NCBI GenBank assembly: GCA_001557505.1
Contig: LSAX01000004.1
Coordinates: 2,852,001-2,916,000, forward strand
DNA: 64,000 nucleotides
DNA from: Reticulascus tulasneorum
Lineage: Eukaryota > Ascomycota > Sordariomycetes > Glomerellales > Reticulascaceae
Direction: 5' to 3'
Shown: positions 1 through 12,133 of the stretch, one piece after another
Layout: each line of letters begins with the position of its first letter
How positions within the stretch are numbered: the first letter of the stretch is position 1
Program-made: the position numbers and the translations under genes
The notes under the pieces: model-generated
What the model was told of the DNA's origin: nothing
Databases searched by the model: none
The model's input: only the letters and a program-made list of their open reading frames with translations

Positions 1-1703
1 TGGTTGTGCTCAAGAAACTTTGAGAGTGGGTGTTTTTCCATTCTACTGATACCAAAACTAGGAAAGTTTCGTTTTTTCCTAGTTTCTTTCGTTGGTTGGG
101 ATGCATGGACTGGATTATGTGGGAACCACATGGATTTAGTCAAGAGCTATTCCTCATGCCAGACGTTATTTGCAATACCAGTTCCAAGTAAAGGGGCATG
201 GTGAGACTAGCCATATCAACAACGTCGCAGATCTTTGCCGCTTGCCGTCCTCATCAGGATGTCTAGTGCTAATAACACTGTATTGAAATCCAGTGAAATC
301 TCCCATTGTTTTCATCCCAAGTTTTCCGGCCGTTGTAACTTTCTTAAGATTATTAGGTCTTTGCATCCATTGTATCCATTGTGTTGAAAACTATTGTTCT
401 ACGGCCATTGTGTTCTGTGAAAGTAGAAGTAATGAAATGATGAGATGAAATATTGAAATGGGCGACCCCTGATTTTGCATTTGAGTATCTTGCCAGATCT
501 CACTCAGAATGTTGGTGTTTGACGGTTCGCCTAGTTCATTGGTGATGTTGGCCAACAGACTTGCCCCCTGCCAGCTGCGTAACAGTTGCAAATCGGGCAT
601 GGTTCAAACCCAACTGAAAAGAATCACTATTGGCGAAACCGCACACGGACTTGCTACTCCCCCGTTCCACAGTCTGCGAATAGGGAGATTCCAGAAATCA
701 GCCTCGAATGCTGAACGAGCATCCATATCTACATTTGCACGTTGAAGCCTTTTCGGTGGGCGAGAGTTGGCACTTGGCAGACAAACCCAGATCGGCGGAC
801 CGGGGCGTACGCTAGAATGAAATCTGGCACATACGAAGAGGGATCCGCGGCATTTCACCCAATTGAACCATCTCATATAGCCGACGGTGCCGACCTAGCC
901 CAGCGCAATGCCATCAAAAAGCAGAAGTACCTCTGAATGAATTACTCGATTCCGTCGAGTCAGCCCGGTCGGTTGGGTCTCTGCACCCCACGATCTGGGG
1001 CATTTTACGGGGTTGCGCTCCCACGTTCTCACCGAATCGGGAACCAGGCATGAGATCTCACCGGGGAGGAGTGCCACCCCCACGCCCTGTCGGACAGGGC
1101 CCGGACAGACTATAAGTGCCCTCCATCCCCAGGACGGACATGCGGATGCCCTCTTCCTCCATTTCTTCTGCTCGAGCTGTGTTGTCTCTTTGATTATGTT
1201 GAAATAAAGATACTACTACCCTAACTACCCTCAGTGAAATCAATGCTTGGACCCGAAATGGTCAACGTTATCTTTTGCGTCCCTCGCCAAACGCCATGCC
1301 AGCCCAATAGTGTTGAAGCAGAAAACAAAAACCAGCTTCGTCGTTCATAAAGTCAATCAGTCAGCCGCCTCCGAACCCGACCCAGCAGCTTATGTATGCC
1401 TGTCTCTTAAAATGGGTTTGCCGTCCGCCACCTGCTTGAGCATCTTTCTGCACCCGCCCTGAAACTGTATTCTAGCCAGACCATGCTACTACCATTCTCC
1501 GTTTTCTTTGTGTTCCGGACGCCGGGCTCATGCCAAACGAAAAAGAAAATGAGACCCCCGCCCTATCATCGGCCATCTTGAGCGGCCATCGAACGCCCCC
1601 CCCAGGAAGATTCGAGTGCTGCGTGCCCACAAGTTGCAGCCATGTTGATGCGCCCACTAACCAACATCAAGCACAAAACTCGTTTGTTCTCTAGCTGGCT
1701 GTA
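1..1703. other. Left-edge region without a recognisable gene
   Basis: Only short overlapping reading frames on both strands occur here. None resembles a known family and none joins its neighbours through plausible splice sites. The right part presumably holds the 3' untranslated region of the NMR1-like gene that ends at 1704. A gene ending just left of the window cannot be excluded. Confidence 0.5.
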
Positions 1704-3101
1704 TCAAGCAAGCCATTCTTCCTCGTCACGCTTCAGCCCCCTCATTACCAGACCGTCGTCCTCGTCCTCGTCATCATCATCTTCCTCCTCCTCCTCCGCC
1801 TCCTGGTGGTTCTCCTGTACGTGAGGAGTACTCGCGCCAGTAGCAGGAGTACTTTCTTCATCTTCTTCGTCCAGCATCCACGTCAGGCCATTGGCCTGCT
1901 CTTCGAGCGGAAACACTTCACGTGCATACTCCTCTAGCCCTCGTGGGCCTTCCCAGAGTGCCATGGCCTGCGCAGGACAGCTCTTTTCCAATTCCACGTC
2001 GCCAAAGTATGGCGGTTGTTTCCTCGGGTCTTTCCTACCCAGAGCATAGAGTTTCTCGAGTGCTTCGAGTTGTTTCCTATATCCATCTGGTATTTTGACC
2101 TTGACCTCGATCGGCCCTTGAATATACTCCACTGGACGGCCCACTCCTCTAGCAAAGACCTCGCAAGCTTCCCTGGGAGACAGCATTTCCCAAGCGAGCG
2201 CTACACGGCGTCCGCGCCATTTGGACACGCCGTCTTTGAAGATCTGCAAGATGGCTGGACCAATGTCGTGCTCGGCGTCCAGCCATGGCAGCTTCACATC
2301 TTCGTGGAATGGCGCCTGCCAGGTAAACGTCCCGTTGTGCTGCAGTTCCATACAAAAGAGCGGATACTTCAAAGAAGTGAAGTTATTGTTGTATATCCCC
2401 GTGTATACGAAAGTGGACGGTAGCGCCATGCGTCGAATGTAGTCTTCGACTTGGTGCTTGGCCGCCCAGAGCGGCAGCGAGGGCCACGCAGGGTTGTAGG
2501 CGGCGTGGTCGGGCATGGAGGAATAGACATAATGCTGGACGCCTGCTTTCTGGGCGGCATCGGCCAGCGCCTTCCCGATCAGAAACTCGTCACCATAGAA
2601 GGTGGTGTTGATGAAGGCCAGTTGAGCGCCGCGAAAGAGCTCCAGGATCAGCTTATGATTGACACCAACCCCAGAAATAGGGCCATTTTTGGTCAAGTCG
2701 CTGACCTCGGAAGCGGTCTGGTGCCGCGTGTATAGGTCGCCTACCAGGACGGTGACGTTCGGGTTGTCCTTCACCTCGGCGGCTACAACACCTTCGAGAT
2801 TCCGCAGCTGAGCGCGAACATGATAGCCGACAGCTGTCGCGACACGTATAAACGACGCGGCCTGTCGTCCGCTGGCGTTGATGACCGCTATGGTCTTGTT
2901 GGGGCTGGGCATCTGGCGTTTGAGGGGGCGGAAGGTCAGCGAGTTGTTTCTCGAAACCAAGGGCGATGAATCGGAGTACGAGGAGCGAGAATGCTTGTGC
3001 TTCCTAGCAGTACAGTCAGTCGCAGCGGCGTCCCCTGTCTTGATGCTAAGATCTTTGGCTGGGCGGATCGGGATCCCAACCCCGTTAAGCTGAGAAGGCA
3101 T
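1704..3101 (-). CDS. nmr1: NmrA-like nitrogen metabolite repression regulator (NMR1/NmrA)
   Basis: Single exon of 465 codons, read leftwards. The core is the NmrA fold, a Rossmann-type dehydrogenase relative that binds NAD(P)+ and lacks catalysis. It opens with TIAVINASGRQAASFIRVA, the NmrA version of the dinucleotide-binding glycine motif, and continues with blocks typical of Neurospora NMR1 and Aspergillus NmrA: AFINTT, QHYVYSSMPDHAAYNP, FVYTGIYNNNFTSL, PWLDAEHDIGPAILQIFKDG and EEYAREVFPLEE. In those fungi the protein binds the GATA factor NIT-2/AreA and represses nitrogen-catabolic genes when good nitrogen is available. The first ATG is at 3101. A second in-frame ATG at 2912 (residue 64) directly precedes the conserved core and gives 402 residues, so the serine-rich first 63 residues may be untranslated leader. 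The C-terminus ends in a long Glu/Asp run (about residues 435-450). Function is inferred from family resemblance. Confidence 0.9.
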   Translation of the reverse strand: MPSQLNGVGIPIRPAKDLSIKTGDAAATDCTARKHKHSRSSYSDSSPLVSRNNSLTFRPLKRQMPSPNKTIAVINASGRQAASFIRVATAVGYHVRAQLRNLEGVVAAEVKDNPNVTVLVGDLYTRHQTASEVSDLTKNGPISGVGVNHKLILELFRGAQLAFINTTFYGDEFLIGKALADAAQKAGVQHYVYSSMPDHAAYNPAWPSLPLWAAKHQVEDYIRRMALPSTFVYTGIYNNNFTSLKYPLFCMELQHNGTFTWQAPFHEDVKLPWLDAEHDIGPAILQIFKDGVSKWRGRRVALAWEMLSPREACEVFARGVGRPVEYIQGPIEVKVKIPDGYRKQLEALEKLYALGRKDPRKQPPYFGDVELEKSCPAQAMALWEGPRGLEEYAREVFPLEEQANGLTWMLDEEDEESTPATGASTPHVQENHQEAEEEEEDDDDEDEDDGLVMRGLKRDEEEWLA

Positions 3102-3510
3102 CTGAACACCAACAGACGGTCCTCGAGCGAGCTATGGGGCTGTGGGAGAAGAGGAGTAGTGGAGGGGTGGATGAAGGGAAGAGCGTCTTAAGGCTGGTCT
3201 TGAAGTGGTTGCCGGCCCCGCTATTCCCCAGATATGGCGTGCCGTGTAAGTCTGCAGGATTATGGGCCCCCCGAAAACGGCACTATCCCACTATCGACTT
3301 TTTTTTTGTGTGTCGTGGGAGGGAAAAGAGGGTCCCAGACACAGCGCTGGGGCAAGATGGCAGGATGGAACAGATATCGTAAATGGGAAATTATTGGCGG
3401 ACTGCAGGTCGTCCGGACACGAGACAGCAGCAGAGAGTTTGGTTTTGTCGAAGACTGGGGGAAAGGGAACCCTTGAGGGGTAAGGTAGGCAGGCGTAAAG
3501 TCAGAGGAAT

Positions 3511-3545
3511 GACGAGATGAGATGAGATGAGACGAGACGAGATAG
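3511..3545. repeat. Pentamer microsatellite (GATGA/GACGA)n
   Basis: About seven tandem copies of a five-base unit, the first ones GATGA and the later ones GACGA, lying about 410 bp upstream of the first NMR1 ATG. Simple repeat; no function can be assigned. Confidence 0.8.
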
Positions 3546-5550
3546 CAGCCGTTATCAATCGGGAGCACCGATGGGCGGATGCTGGGCTGGTAATTATGGC
3601 GGGGTGCCGGGATGCAACCTGTCAAAAGTCGATCAGAAAAACCATGGGGAAATTAAAAAAGACCTTGGGGCGCTTTTGTTGGTGTGTGTGATGGAGTGGG
3701 ATGGATAGGTAGTCGAATGAGGGAGGGGGGAGAGGTAGGAGGTAGTAGGAAAGAGATAGAGATGGAGAGAGAGAAAGGTAAGAAGAGAGGTATTATGGAG
3801 ACACCAATGTAAGTAGGGAATAAATGGGGAAGAGGCCCGTTGAAGTGGTGTTTATTTTTGATCTCTCATGAATCTCGACGGGGAGGTAGGCGACTTACAG
3901 AAAAGAGATACCTATGTACGTTAATGTACGTACGATGGGTATTTTCGTCTCGTGCCTTTGTCAGATAAGTAAAAGGTCGTCCGTTCGATTGCATGGAGCT
4001 GGAGAACTGCAGAATGAGATCAGGCATAATTCTTCCTGGTGGGCCAGATCCGAGCGAGCTAGGTAGGCATGGATGGATGTATGTATGTAGTAATTAGGCC
4101 ACTCACTTGTTGTCGCGCTCCCTCCTCTGGCCGACCGACGGGTGGCACGCACGCAACACAAATAGCTTTGACGATGCCAAGCTTGGCTGGATTCGTTTCG
4201 TGGATGGATGTGAGGGTGGTGGTGCTGGTGCTGGTGCTATCCACATCATCCAAGTCGCAATTTTTTTTTTTGGGGCGGGGGGAGGCGCTTTTTTTTGTGC
4301 CTGGTTGCTGCACCTGCACAGTCACCGTGGGTGCGTAACCCAAACCCTCCAATCGGGGGGAAAGTTCCCTGACCGTGGTCGGTTTGGCATGTACGTACAG
4401 GTCCTCGAAGGCCTGCCCGCTCTGTTTGGATGGATTTTTCCAAATGTTGTCCTCGGCGTGCTCTTCTGCCCTGGCTGGAGCGGTGAAGAAACCACTCTAA
4501 GGTGGTTTCTAGTCCAAGATGTTGTCAGACGGCGCTCCTTCATTCGTACGCACCTCAATAAGACACCACAAAGGCCCCTTCGTATCGCGAGGTTGGGAGC
4601 GGCGCCGGGGGTACCGCCTTCTGTTGTTGGCTTAGAAGAACGGGGTCCTTATTCATATAAGCTCGAGAGAGAGAGAGTCAAGGATGTCCGAGACGAGATA
4701 TCCGGTGATTGTTTTCGAATATACGGATTACATGAGTCGTCGTAAAAGGAATGAGAATAGGAAGGTTGATCCGATCCCCTGCCTTTGCGTTCCCGGGATA
4801 CCGACGAGAGACACGGCAGACACACGATGATTGCGGCAGCAATAGTTCCGCTATGCACAAAATACGCGGCTGCCGACGGATTATTATTCTGAAGGCAGCA
4901 AGCAGTATTAATTAGAGAGTGGATGGCGAAATACTACTAATCAGTACGTATGAAATGTCCATCCAAGGGGATGGGGACCAGGAAAAGAGAGCTTCGAGCC
5001 CTTTCTTATTCATAGGATCAAGAAGGTGAGGTTATACGGAGCAGTTGTTTGGCCGCTCGCCTCTCGTAAGTCTCCTTTGTCTTCCGGTCGTCATCGTCGT
5101 CCGTGTTCTCTCTTGCCCTCTCGCCCTCCCTCCCTTTCTTTCTCTTTGTCCCTCTCCCTCGGGTCCGTCCCTCTCACTCTTCTCAATCCCTCTCGCCAAA
5201 CCTAGCCTTCTTTTGAAAACTCCCCATCGTGGATCCCATTAATAACAATTACCCACCTTACCTACCTACCCCCGACCTACATACACAAACTAAGTAACCT
5301 ATGTTATATGGTAGGTAGACATCTGATGGAGCCTGCCAAAGTGCCATGGTTGGGAATTAGGTAAAAGTTTCACGATGGTTGGCCCGTTCCAAGACCACGT
5401 TTTTCTTTGTCTTACTCTGCTCTCTTCGCGACTTCGCCGTAATGGGAAAATTTTCCTTATCTTTTGGAGTTCCTCTATGCTCGGTCTTTCACCGACAAGC
5501 GACGGACAATCCTCTCGTCCACATCTCACACACGCCCGCGACTAGTCCGT

Positions 5551-5570
5551 CAGCCAGCCAGCCAGCCAGC
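5551..5570. repeat. Tetranucleotide repeat (CAGC)5
   Basis: Five perfect tandem copies of CAGC in the gene-free interval between the NMR1-like gene and the zinc-cluster factor. Simple repeat; no function visible. Confidence 0.8.
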
Positions 5571-7413
5571 ACTGGCCGGTTGAGCACGTCTTCGAACAAG
5601 ATATCAGCCTGCGTTATTCAATTACCACACACTGTACCGTCTCAGGCCGCCACCCCCCTTATCAATCGGCGACTGGGCATTGGATTGGGCGTCGGTTTAG
5701 ACGAATCAGAGCTGCGTGGAGTCGAGTATGATGTGCCTCCCTATCACAGGCCATCCTCCAGGATCTTCCAGGGCTGATAGCTGACTCGGGACGCCAATCC
5801 CGCATCCGATGGTCCCGCTACCTAATAAGTTTCTAGAAGCCGACAAGCAAATATCGCAATATTGGGTCACCATGGGGAATCTCGCATGCTTGCCTCTGAT
5901 TGATCATTCCAGTCCCCCCCCAGTGCCCCCCTCCTGGCCATATCATGGACCCCTGGGAACGCTAGGCTGGGCTGATAAAGCCTGTCTCCGACAAACTCGT
6001 CCCAGGTTCAGCCTGGCTGATGGTAGCCTCCGCCCTGACGCGCGCGAGCCTGGAGATATGGATCAAGGTTAAGCCTACATGACATGGCCTTCGTAAGTAC
6101 ATACGAATGCTTAGTTAGGTGGCAACCAACCCCACACTGGCGAGGTCTTCTGTGGTCTAATTAAGTCGTGCTACACTGGTTTGCAGCTCCTAGCCTTGAC
6201 GCTACTAACCTCCAGGCACATGTCCATCCAGGTGTCCTGCACCCCGTACCTAGTTGAGCACGCAAGTACTACGTAGTAAGGACCCGCCACTTTGGGCGCC
6301 GTTTCCTATCTATGTATCCTGCAACTCACCCTAAAATGATCACGATGGAGCCATCCAGATGTCTTCCGCCCCCGACCCCAGATCGCCTGCTCTATCCCGG
6401 TTTGAGGGAAAAAAGGCGACACCTCGCATCTGTCGGTCACACTAATAAGATTGCTTTCCCGTGCTCCTACGGCACACCTCCATTTCTACAACGTCGTGGA
6501 GGTGCTACAGTGGAAATGGCAACGTGCTGGGCATCGCATTTCAATCTTTCCATTACGTACAAACCGGCCCCATCTAACGCTCTACGGTCTCGATGCCGTC
6601 ACATCTGCACCGAGCCACCGACTATATGACACAACAATTCCAGCTCTTCCCCTCTCACTGACTACAGCATCTCCGCGGTTCTCCGCGGTTTCCCAGATAT
6701 CTTCACTTTTGACGTCCGAAATGATGTCCATCTGCTCTGCATTTCGCGATATCTTTGTCATGGCCTCTGGTCCACCGTGTAACCCCACCACCACTCATTG
6801 GCCAGTCTCTGCGGGGGACAGGTGAGGGGCGTCTCTGATAGGTCGTGCTGCAGCTGATAGGGAGACGGCTTCAACACTTTCGTCATCGATGCAGCCCCCT
6901 CTAGTATTTCGACTTGATCTCGGTCGCGCTCAATGGCGAGGCTGCGGTGTCTGATCCGATGTTAACCATATGCGGCTCGGAATGGGGGGGGGATTCACGA
7001 GCTGAATTGTTCGGTGTTTGCTCCTGGAACTTCAGATCCCGCATCGAATCACAAGCTGGGAGCTGAGCCATTCCCAAATTTCTCTAGAAGCGCAACATTT
7101 CGTTGACTGATCGTCACAAGTTCTTGGCCATCGTCTAACACATGCTTGTTTGAACATACGGCATTTCATTGGGGGTTCTCGAACTAGTGTTCTTGGACTA
7201 ATACCTAGCCAGAACACGCTTCGATCAGGTTCTAGTTGCTCCTCCCCAGGTTTCTAAGCGATTTAACCACACGTTTACCGTTTCTTATGTCCATAACATC
7301 CGAACGACAGATCTGATCTAATACGGCAACCTTATCGCAAATGACGCATCCACCCGGCTGGCTGAGGCTTCAGCCCTGTGGACTGGGGGGGTCCTGAGTC
7401 AGCGGGCCAGAAG

Positions 7414-9961
7414 CTAGAAGCCGAAATCGTCAGGTGCCGGCAATCGGTCAAGCCAAGATTCTCCTGGATTCAGATTGTTCGGGTCGGTGGCACTTTGATA
7501 CAAGATATTGTCAAAGTAGCGCTAGACATGTCAGCCGTTAATCAAGATTGCCAAAGGCTACATCTTACCCAGTCCATTTCATCACCCACTGCTAACCATT
7601 CCGAATCCAACCCAAAACCGGTTGTTGGCATCCCTGGGCTTGCGAATTGAAGAGGGTCAAAACTTCCAGCCCCTTGCGGTGTCTCGGGCACTTTGATATA
7701 GACATCTGGTTCATCTATGCACAGCTGCTTAGCATTTTGCGATACAAGAGCCGCAATGTCCTTACCGTTTATTGAGAGTCTGGCCAGCGGTTGCGAATCG
7801 CTATTCGTGCTCCCTGTCGCCGTCGTCGTCGTCCAGGCCGCGTATTGCGAACTCGCCTGTGAACTTGCCCCGTTTTCATTCTGCGGGGTCGTTCTGCTAG
7901 TTGTAACCTTACTTAGCATCGTCTCTAATATGCCCGCTGCCTTCTGGGTCCCCGGAACGTTTTGTGCAACCAGTGTCCAAATGTTGTACGACCGCCGCAA
8001 TATCCGTATTAGCTCCTCTTTCGTCGGCGTGGAGATTTGCTGCGTTATCCATTCATTCTCGTCGCCAGTTTCGGAATAATGCTCGCTTTGTATCACGAGG
8101 TACAGAATCGTCCCGGCGAGGAGGTAGTCATGTATGGCCAGGGAAGACATGAACCATGCGATCGAACTCATCATCTTGCCTGGCTGGGATGCATGCCAGA
8201 TGGTGTTTTGGTACTCTAGCAAGTTCAACGCAGCTTCCAGGCACTCCCCCCGGGAGTATTTATGTTCCTTCCTTGGTATTACCTCCGCGAGATAACGCCG
8301 ATGAAGGACGCACCGGCTCTTCTGGTACAGGGCGGCGAGACCGAAGCGTTGAGTAATCAGCACGGGCGACTCTGCCACGCAGTCTTCCAACGGCCGCACC
8401 ATCATGAATTTTGGCATCTGCGCCCATGTCTCTTTGAGAGAGCCGTCCAACTTCATTACCTCACTATAAGACGGCGGCGACAGAGAGTGGGCCTGGCGAG
8501 CGATCTTGCCGAACACCTGGCAGATCAAACTCTTGTTGATGGGGTAAGTCATGGACGTAAAATCGGTCATCGGCCGTGCCGGAGGCAACTCCGTACAGTT
8601 CTCATCGAAATCCTCGTCGAGCAGGTTTCTTGGTAGGGTACAGTCGCTCTCAATTCCGTTGATCATGCTTGGCAGGCCCAGATGGAACGATACCAACAGG
8701 TCGAGCTGAATCGCCATGTTCCACATTCTCTTCCTCATCTCCCCCTCAAACGGACTCAGGTTCGCCAGTTTACTTGGATCTCGATGTAGACCCATCTTCA
8801 ACATGAGGCGCATGCCAACCGAGGATAACAGGTAGCAGCTCATCTGAGCAGCTCGGCTCATGAGAAACTCGGCTTCTATGTAGAGAATGAACGGCGGGAT
8901 CGTCGCTGCGCTGGGTAGTGTATAGTTGCCCTTAACGAGACACCACGCAGCCGCCGATCTGTAAAACTTGAACCTATCCATGGGGGGCTCGGGCGAATCA
9001 CCACTTAGCTCATGGGGTGCCGTGAATGTCGAGAAGAACACCCCCAAGCTCATCACCATGAAGAGAAGCGCGAGCCAGTGAAAATCTACCGCTTGCGGAT
9101 CATGCCAAAAGGCCGCGTACTGCAACTTCATCAACATCGAGTCCGTGCGAACGCATCACCCAAGGCTACATACCTCTTTTACGAATGTTGGCCTGTGGAT
9201 GATATCTACAATAGTGATTAGGGGTGACACACAAAGCGTCGCGGGGACTCAAAGCGCCTTACGTTGTGAGGGGCTGCTTGAAGCAAAGTAGCGCATGATG
9301 AGGCGATCCATAATCGCCCGCTCCGGTAAGATACGCAGCAGCTCATCCCGACTTCGAGGAGCGCCCCTAGTGAAGATGAGCAGTTCTGGGGCGTCGAGAT
9401 CATCCATATGCTCCGGGCTTCCTGTCTCAGGCTGCTCTGGTTCTTCGAAATAACTCTTCAGATCATCAATCTGTGGTTCGTTAGCATGTATGCACCACCA
9501 CAACGACCCCCTTCACGGTCTCCTCTCTGCTCATCCCGCTGTCCCCGCTCCTTCACACAAGACAAACAACTTACGTCCTCGAGAATAGCCATGAAATGCG
9601 TAGCCCCCACATAAGTAGTCGCTCGCTCTCCGTGCACAACCTGCCCCGCCGTTCCCAGGTCATCTACTGCCGACGGGGTCGCAGCCGGCTTGGTCTTTTC
9701 CGGATCTTCGTCCATGATGTTGCGCACCATGCCCTCGAGGCGCCGCAGCCTGGCGGCCATGCTCTTGGTCGGGCGCTGCTTGTCGGTCTTGGGCGCGTAC
9801 GCGCAGTCGCCCGGCCGGCCCTTCTTGAGGCACTGGCCGCACGGCTCCGAGCGGTCGCATTTCAGTTTGGATGTGCGGCACGGGGCGCAGGAGAGGAGGA
9901 CGCGGTTGCGCTTGGCATGTGAGTGTGCGCTTGCACGAGAGGCGGGGGATATGTCGTCCAT
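7414..9961 (-). CDS. Zn(II)2Cys6 fungal transcription factor, five exons
   Basis: Exons, read leftwards: 9961-9575, 9470-9263, 9205-9174, 9119-7569 and 7521-7414, with GT-AG introns of 104, 57, 54 and 47 bp; 761 residues. The N-terminus carries a zinc binuclear cluster of spacing C-X2-C-X6-C-X5-C-X2-C-X8-C (Cys25, 28, 35, 41, 44, 53). The 32-bp third exon supplies the IIHRPTF motif that opens the fungal-specific transcription factor domain, and exon 4 continues with YAAFWHDP and WLALLF. That domain's C-S-R-type helices (for example RMWNMAIQLDLLVSFHLGLP) follow. The last exon is inferred from a GTAAGA donor after MDW and gives an ending in PDDFGF; without this splice the protein would stop nine codons later. 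The target genes are unknown. Such factors usually sit in the nucleus and bind CGG-type sites. Confidence 0.88.
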
Positions 9962-11070
9962 GGTTTATGACGGGGTGAGACACACCACTAGGCGTCAGCG
10001 AGTGAGTGGGTGAGTGAATAGTAAGAGTAATCTGTTTAATACAACCGTGGGGTTGTAGATGAGAATCGGAAACCACTAATGGGATCCTGCGTCTGGGCTC
10101 GATCTGTGACGAGTGCACGTGAGGCGAAAATAGAAAATAACTTATACGATCCTCCCGCGTGCCGAGCGCCCTGCATCTGCGATCCTTAAAGCCTATCGTC
10201 GGTAAATGGGGGAGTTGTGTAGATGGGAGTCCTGGGGGGTAATTACAGAAAGGATTCCCAGGCAGCGAGCGGTGACGGCCGTGGGCCGAACCTTTAAGGT
10301 AAAGTTGGTAGCTCCGATCACCTCTCAAAGTGGGTTCGACAGCACAGCGAGGCCACCTCTAGAAATACCACATTTTACGCAGGAGAGAAAATTCTAAAGG
10401 TTAGTTTTCTATGGCTGAAGTAGGCAAACTTTCCATCTTTATAAAAGGGTTCAAAGCATGTTTAGACATAAGTTTGGTGGTGGTTTAAACAGTGTGTAAG
10501 TTGCCAGTGGTTGGGAGTTGGTAGTTAATGAGTGGTCAGGGTTGGTTCCGGGGGTTCGCAGTGAGCGGCTAGGGCTGCCTGAGCCAGTAGAATTTTCTTT
10601 CTTTATAGGTAGGTTGTAGGTGTAAATGCCGTGCAAAGGCGGTTTAAAGATAGCGCAGTTCCAGCGGGTGCGTCGAGGTGCGGTCGGGGCCACTTTGAGA
10701 GTCGATCGGAGCCGCCGCTTGAGGGGCGTTGATCTGAATAGGTCCGGGCGGCCATTCGGCGGGAAAACATTAAAACCGCGACTTGGAACTACCTTTTAAA
10801 CAAGGAAGACGCTGGCCGTTAAGTCCATATCACCGGAACACGAGGAAGAAGGCTTATTACAATTGCATTGGTCATCACTTAGAAAAACCGGCATGGCCGT
10901 ATTTAGAGCATCCGACGCAGTCAGGAGGAATCTTGATTTCTGCAAAGCTGTTTAAAGCCTGGCAGCCCAGTGGAATTTTCAGTCAGCGCCATTGAGTTGC
11001 TGCTCGCACCTGGCACCACCTGGACGTCAAGTGCCCATTTCGTGAGCGGGCGAATAAGGAATTCAAATTG
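9962..11070. other. Intergenic region upstream of the zinc-cluster gene
   Basis: No recognisable coding exon. Holds the promoter side of the zinc-cluster gene, including a CACGTG hexamer at 10116-10121 about 155 bp before its ATG, and the 3' flank of the FCF1-like gene. The part from about 10380 to 10620 is richer in A+T than the neighbouring genes. Confidence 0.5.
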
Positions 11071-12133
11071 CTATGACACCGGAGCACCGGGCAGTCTTTC
11101 TATCAAGTACTTCCCCCTCGTTACCTTCATTATTGGCACACCTGGTATCTTCCGGAGACGCCTTTGGAGCTCCTTGTCCTGAGTCCCGACGATATATATC
11201 CTGTCTTTCTGGACCCTGTCTACTAGACAGTCATCACCGTACACCTGTGGTATTGCAGTTAGCATTGTGGTAGTAAAATCTTATGGAAGCAGTTGTGGGG
11301 AAGCATCTGGGATCCTGAGGGCTGATATGGCCCTAGGTATCCGTTCCTGCTCCCAGAGCTTCCTGAAAAGGGCATTTCGGATAGTGCTTACTCCTTTATG
11401 TGTGCACTTCAGCCTCTCCCATCGTTCGTCCCGCGCAACTCGAAGCGGTAATCGGAATTTGGGACCCAGTTTCTCAAGTTCGGCCATGACTGTCATCGTT
11501 AGTGAGACCTTGACCTTCAAGTTTCTGGTGGAGCGCAATATGCCACGTACCACAATCTGTGACCATCGGATGGCATGTTGCATATAGGCAGTCCATCATT
11601 GACTCCAGGATCGGGAGCTTCATTTGTACTGTCCGGCTGAAGAAGGAAGTGTCGAGAAGGACGGAGTATCTACGAGGGTTCGTTAGAGGACCTGCTCGAG
11701 ACGGCGTGGTGGAAGGGGAGTATACATACGGGGGCACCAATGCTGTATTTGCCTGGAAGAAGAATTGGACCGGCATTTGCGGGCTAAACAGCGTCAGTAT
11801 CTGTCGCATAAGAAGCCTGAGGAGCCTAGGGGGGCCATAGAACATACACCTCCCTCATGAGCTCTCCATTTGCTCCTTTCTTTTGCGTTTTTGCCAGCTC
11901 CGCCTCCGCCTTTGCTATGTTCTCTTTCCGCCTGATGTCGTTCTTTCCGAGCACTCTCTTTGTTGCCCCGAACCTGAAGATAGCCGAATCGTTAGCTTCG
12001 TAAGCTCAATCAAGCATGGGAATAGGGAAGTACTGGAAGGAGGCCGAGACGGCGTGGGGTTCTGGGAGGCGGGATATCTGGTGGGAGGGGATGGAGATGC
12101 TACTAACTTTCTGGTTTTCTTCAAGACACCCAT
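11071..12133 (-). CDS. fcf1: FCF1/UTP24-like PIN-domain rRNA-processing endonuclease, six exons
   Basis: Exons, read leftwards: 12133-12108, 11973-11848, 11783-11730, 11669-11551, 11489-11392 and 11244-11071; all five introns are GT-AG and all phases agree, giving 198 residues, the usual size for FCF1 (about 190-200). The N-terminus MGVLKKTRK is the family start. The PIN domain shows LLDTSFF (Asp75), ESMMDCLYATC, MAELEKLGPKFRLPLRVARD (Glu112), YGDDCLVDRV (Asp145/146), IVGTQDKEL (Asp164) and RKIPGVPIM. In yeast, Fcf1/Utp24 is a small-subunit processome component implicated in pre-rRNA cleavage at sites A1 and A2. The acidic active-site residues are kept, but THKGTYADD reads THKGVYGDD and ATND reads GTQD, so the copy is divergent. 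The 26-bp first exon and the 147-bp last intron make it easy to miss. Confidence 0.9.

Larger units (their letters stand above)
3102..7413. other. Long gene-free interval upstream of the NMR1-like gene
   Basis: About 4.3 kb with no recognisable coding exon. It contains low-complexity DNA: a pentamer repeat near 3511-3545, T and G runs near 4260-4295, GA repeats near 4667-4678, CT-rich DNA at 5085-5200, TACCTACC/GGTAGGTA motifs at 5259-5270 and 5310-5317, and a CAGC repeat at 5551-5570. It probably holds the promoter and a long 5' leader of the NMR1-like gene, and the 3' end of the zinc-cluster gene at its right edge. Confidence 0.5.

Noticed and set aside
2530..2720. Possible 54-bp in-frame intron within the NMR1 coding region
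   Set aside because: The candidate donor GTCAGC and the branch are weak, and the segment (GPISGVGVNH) is, as I recall, present in related NmrA proteins.
4107..4745. 212-codon + strand frame
   Set aside because: It crosses T and G homopolymers (poly-Phe and Gly runs), has no family resemblance and no supporting splice context.
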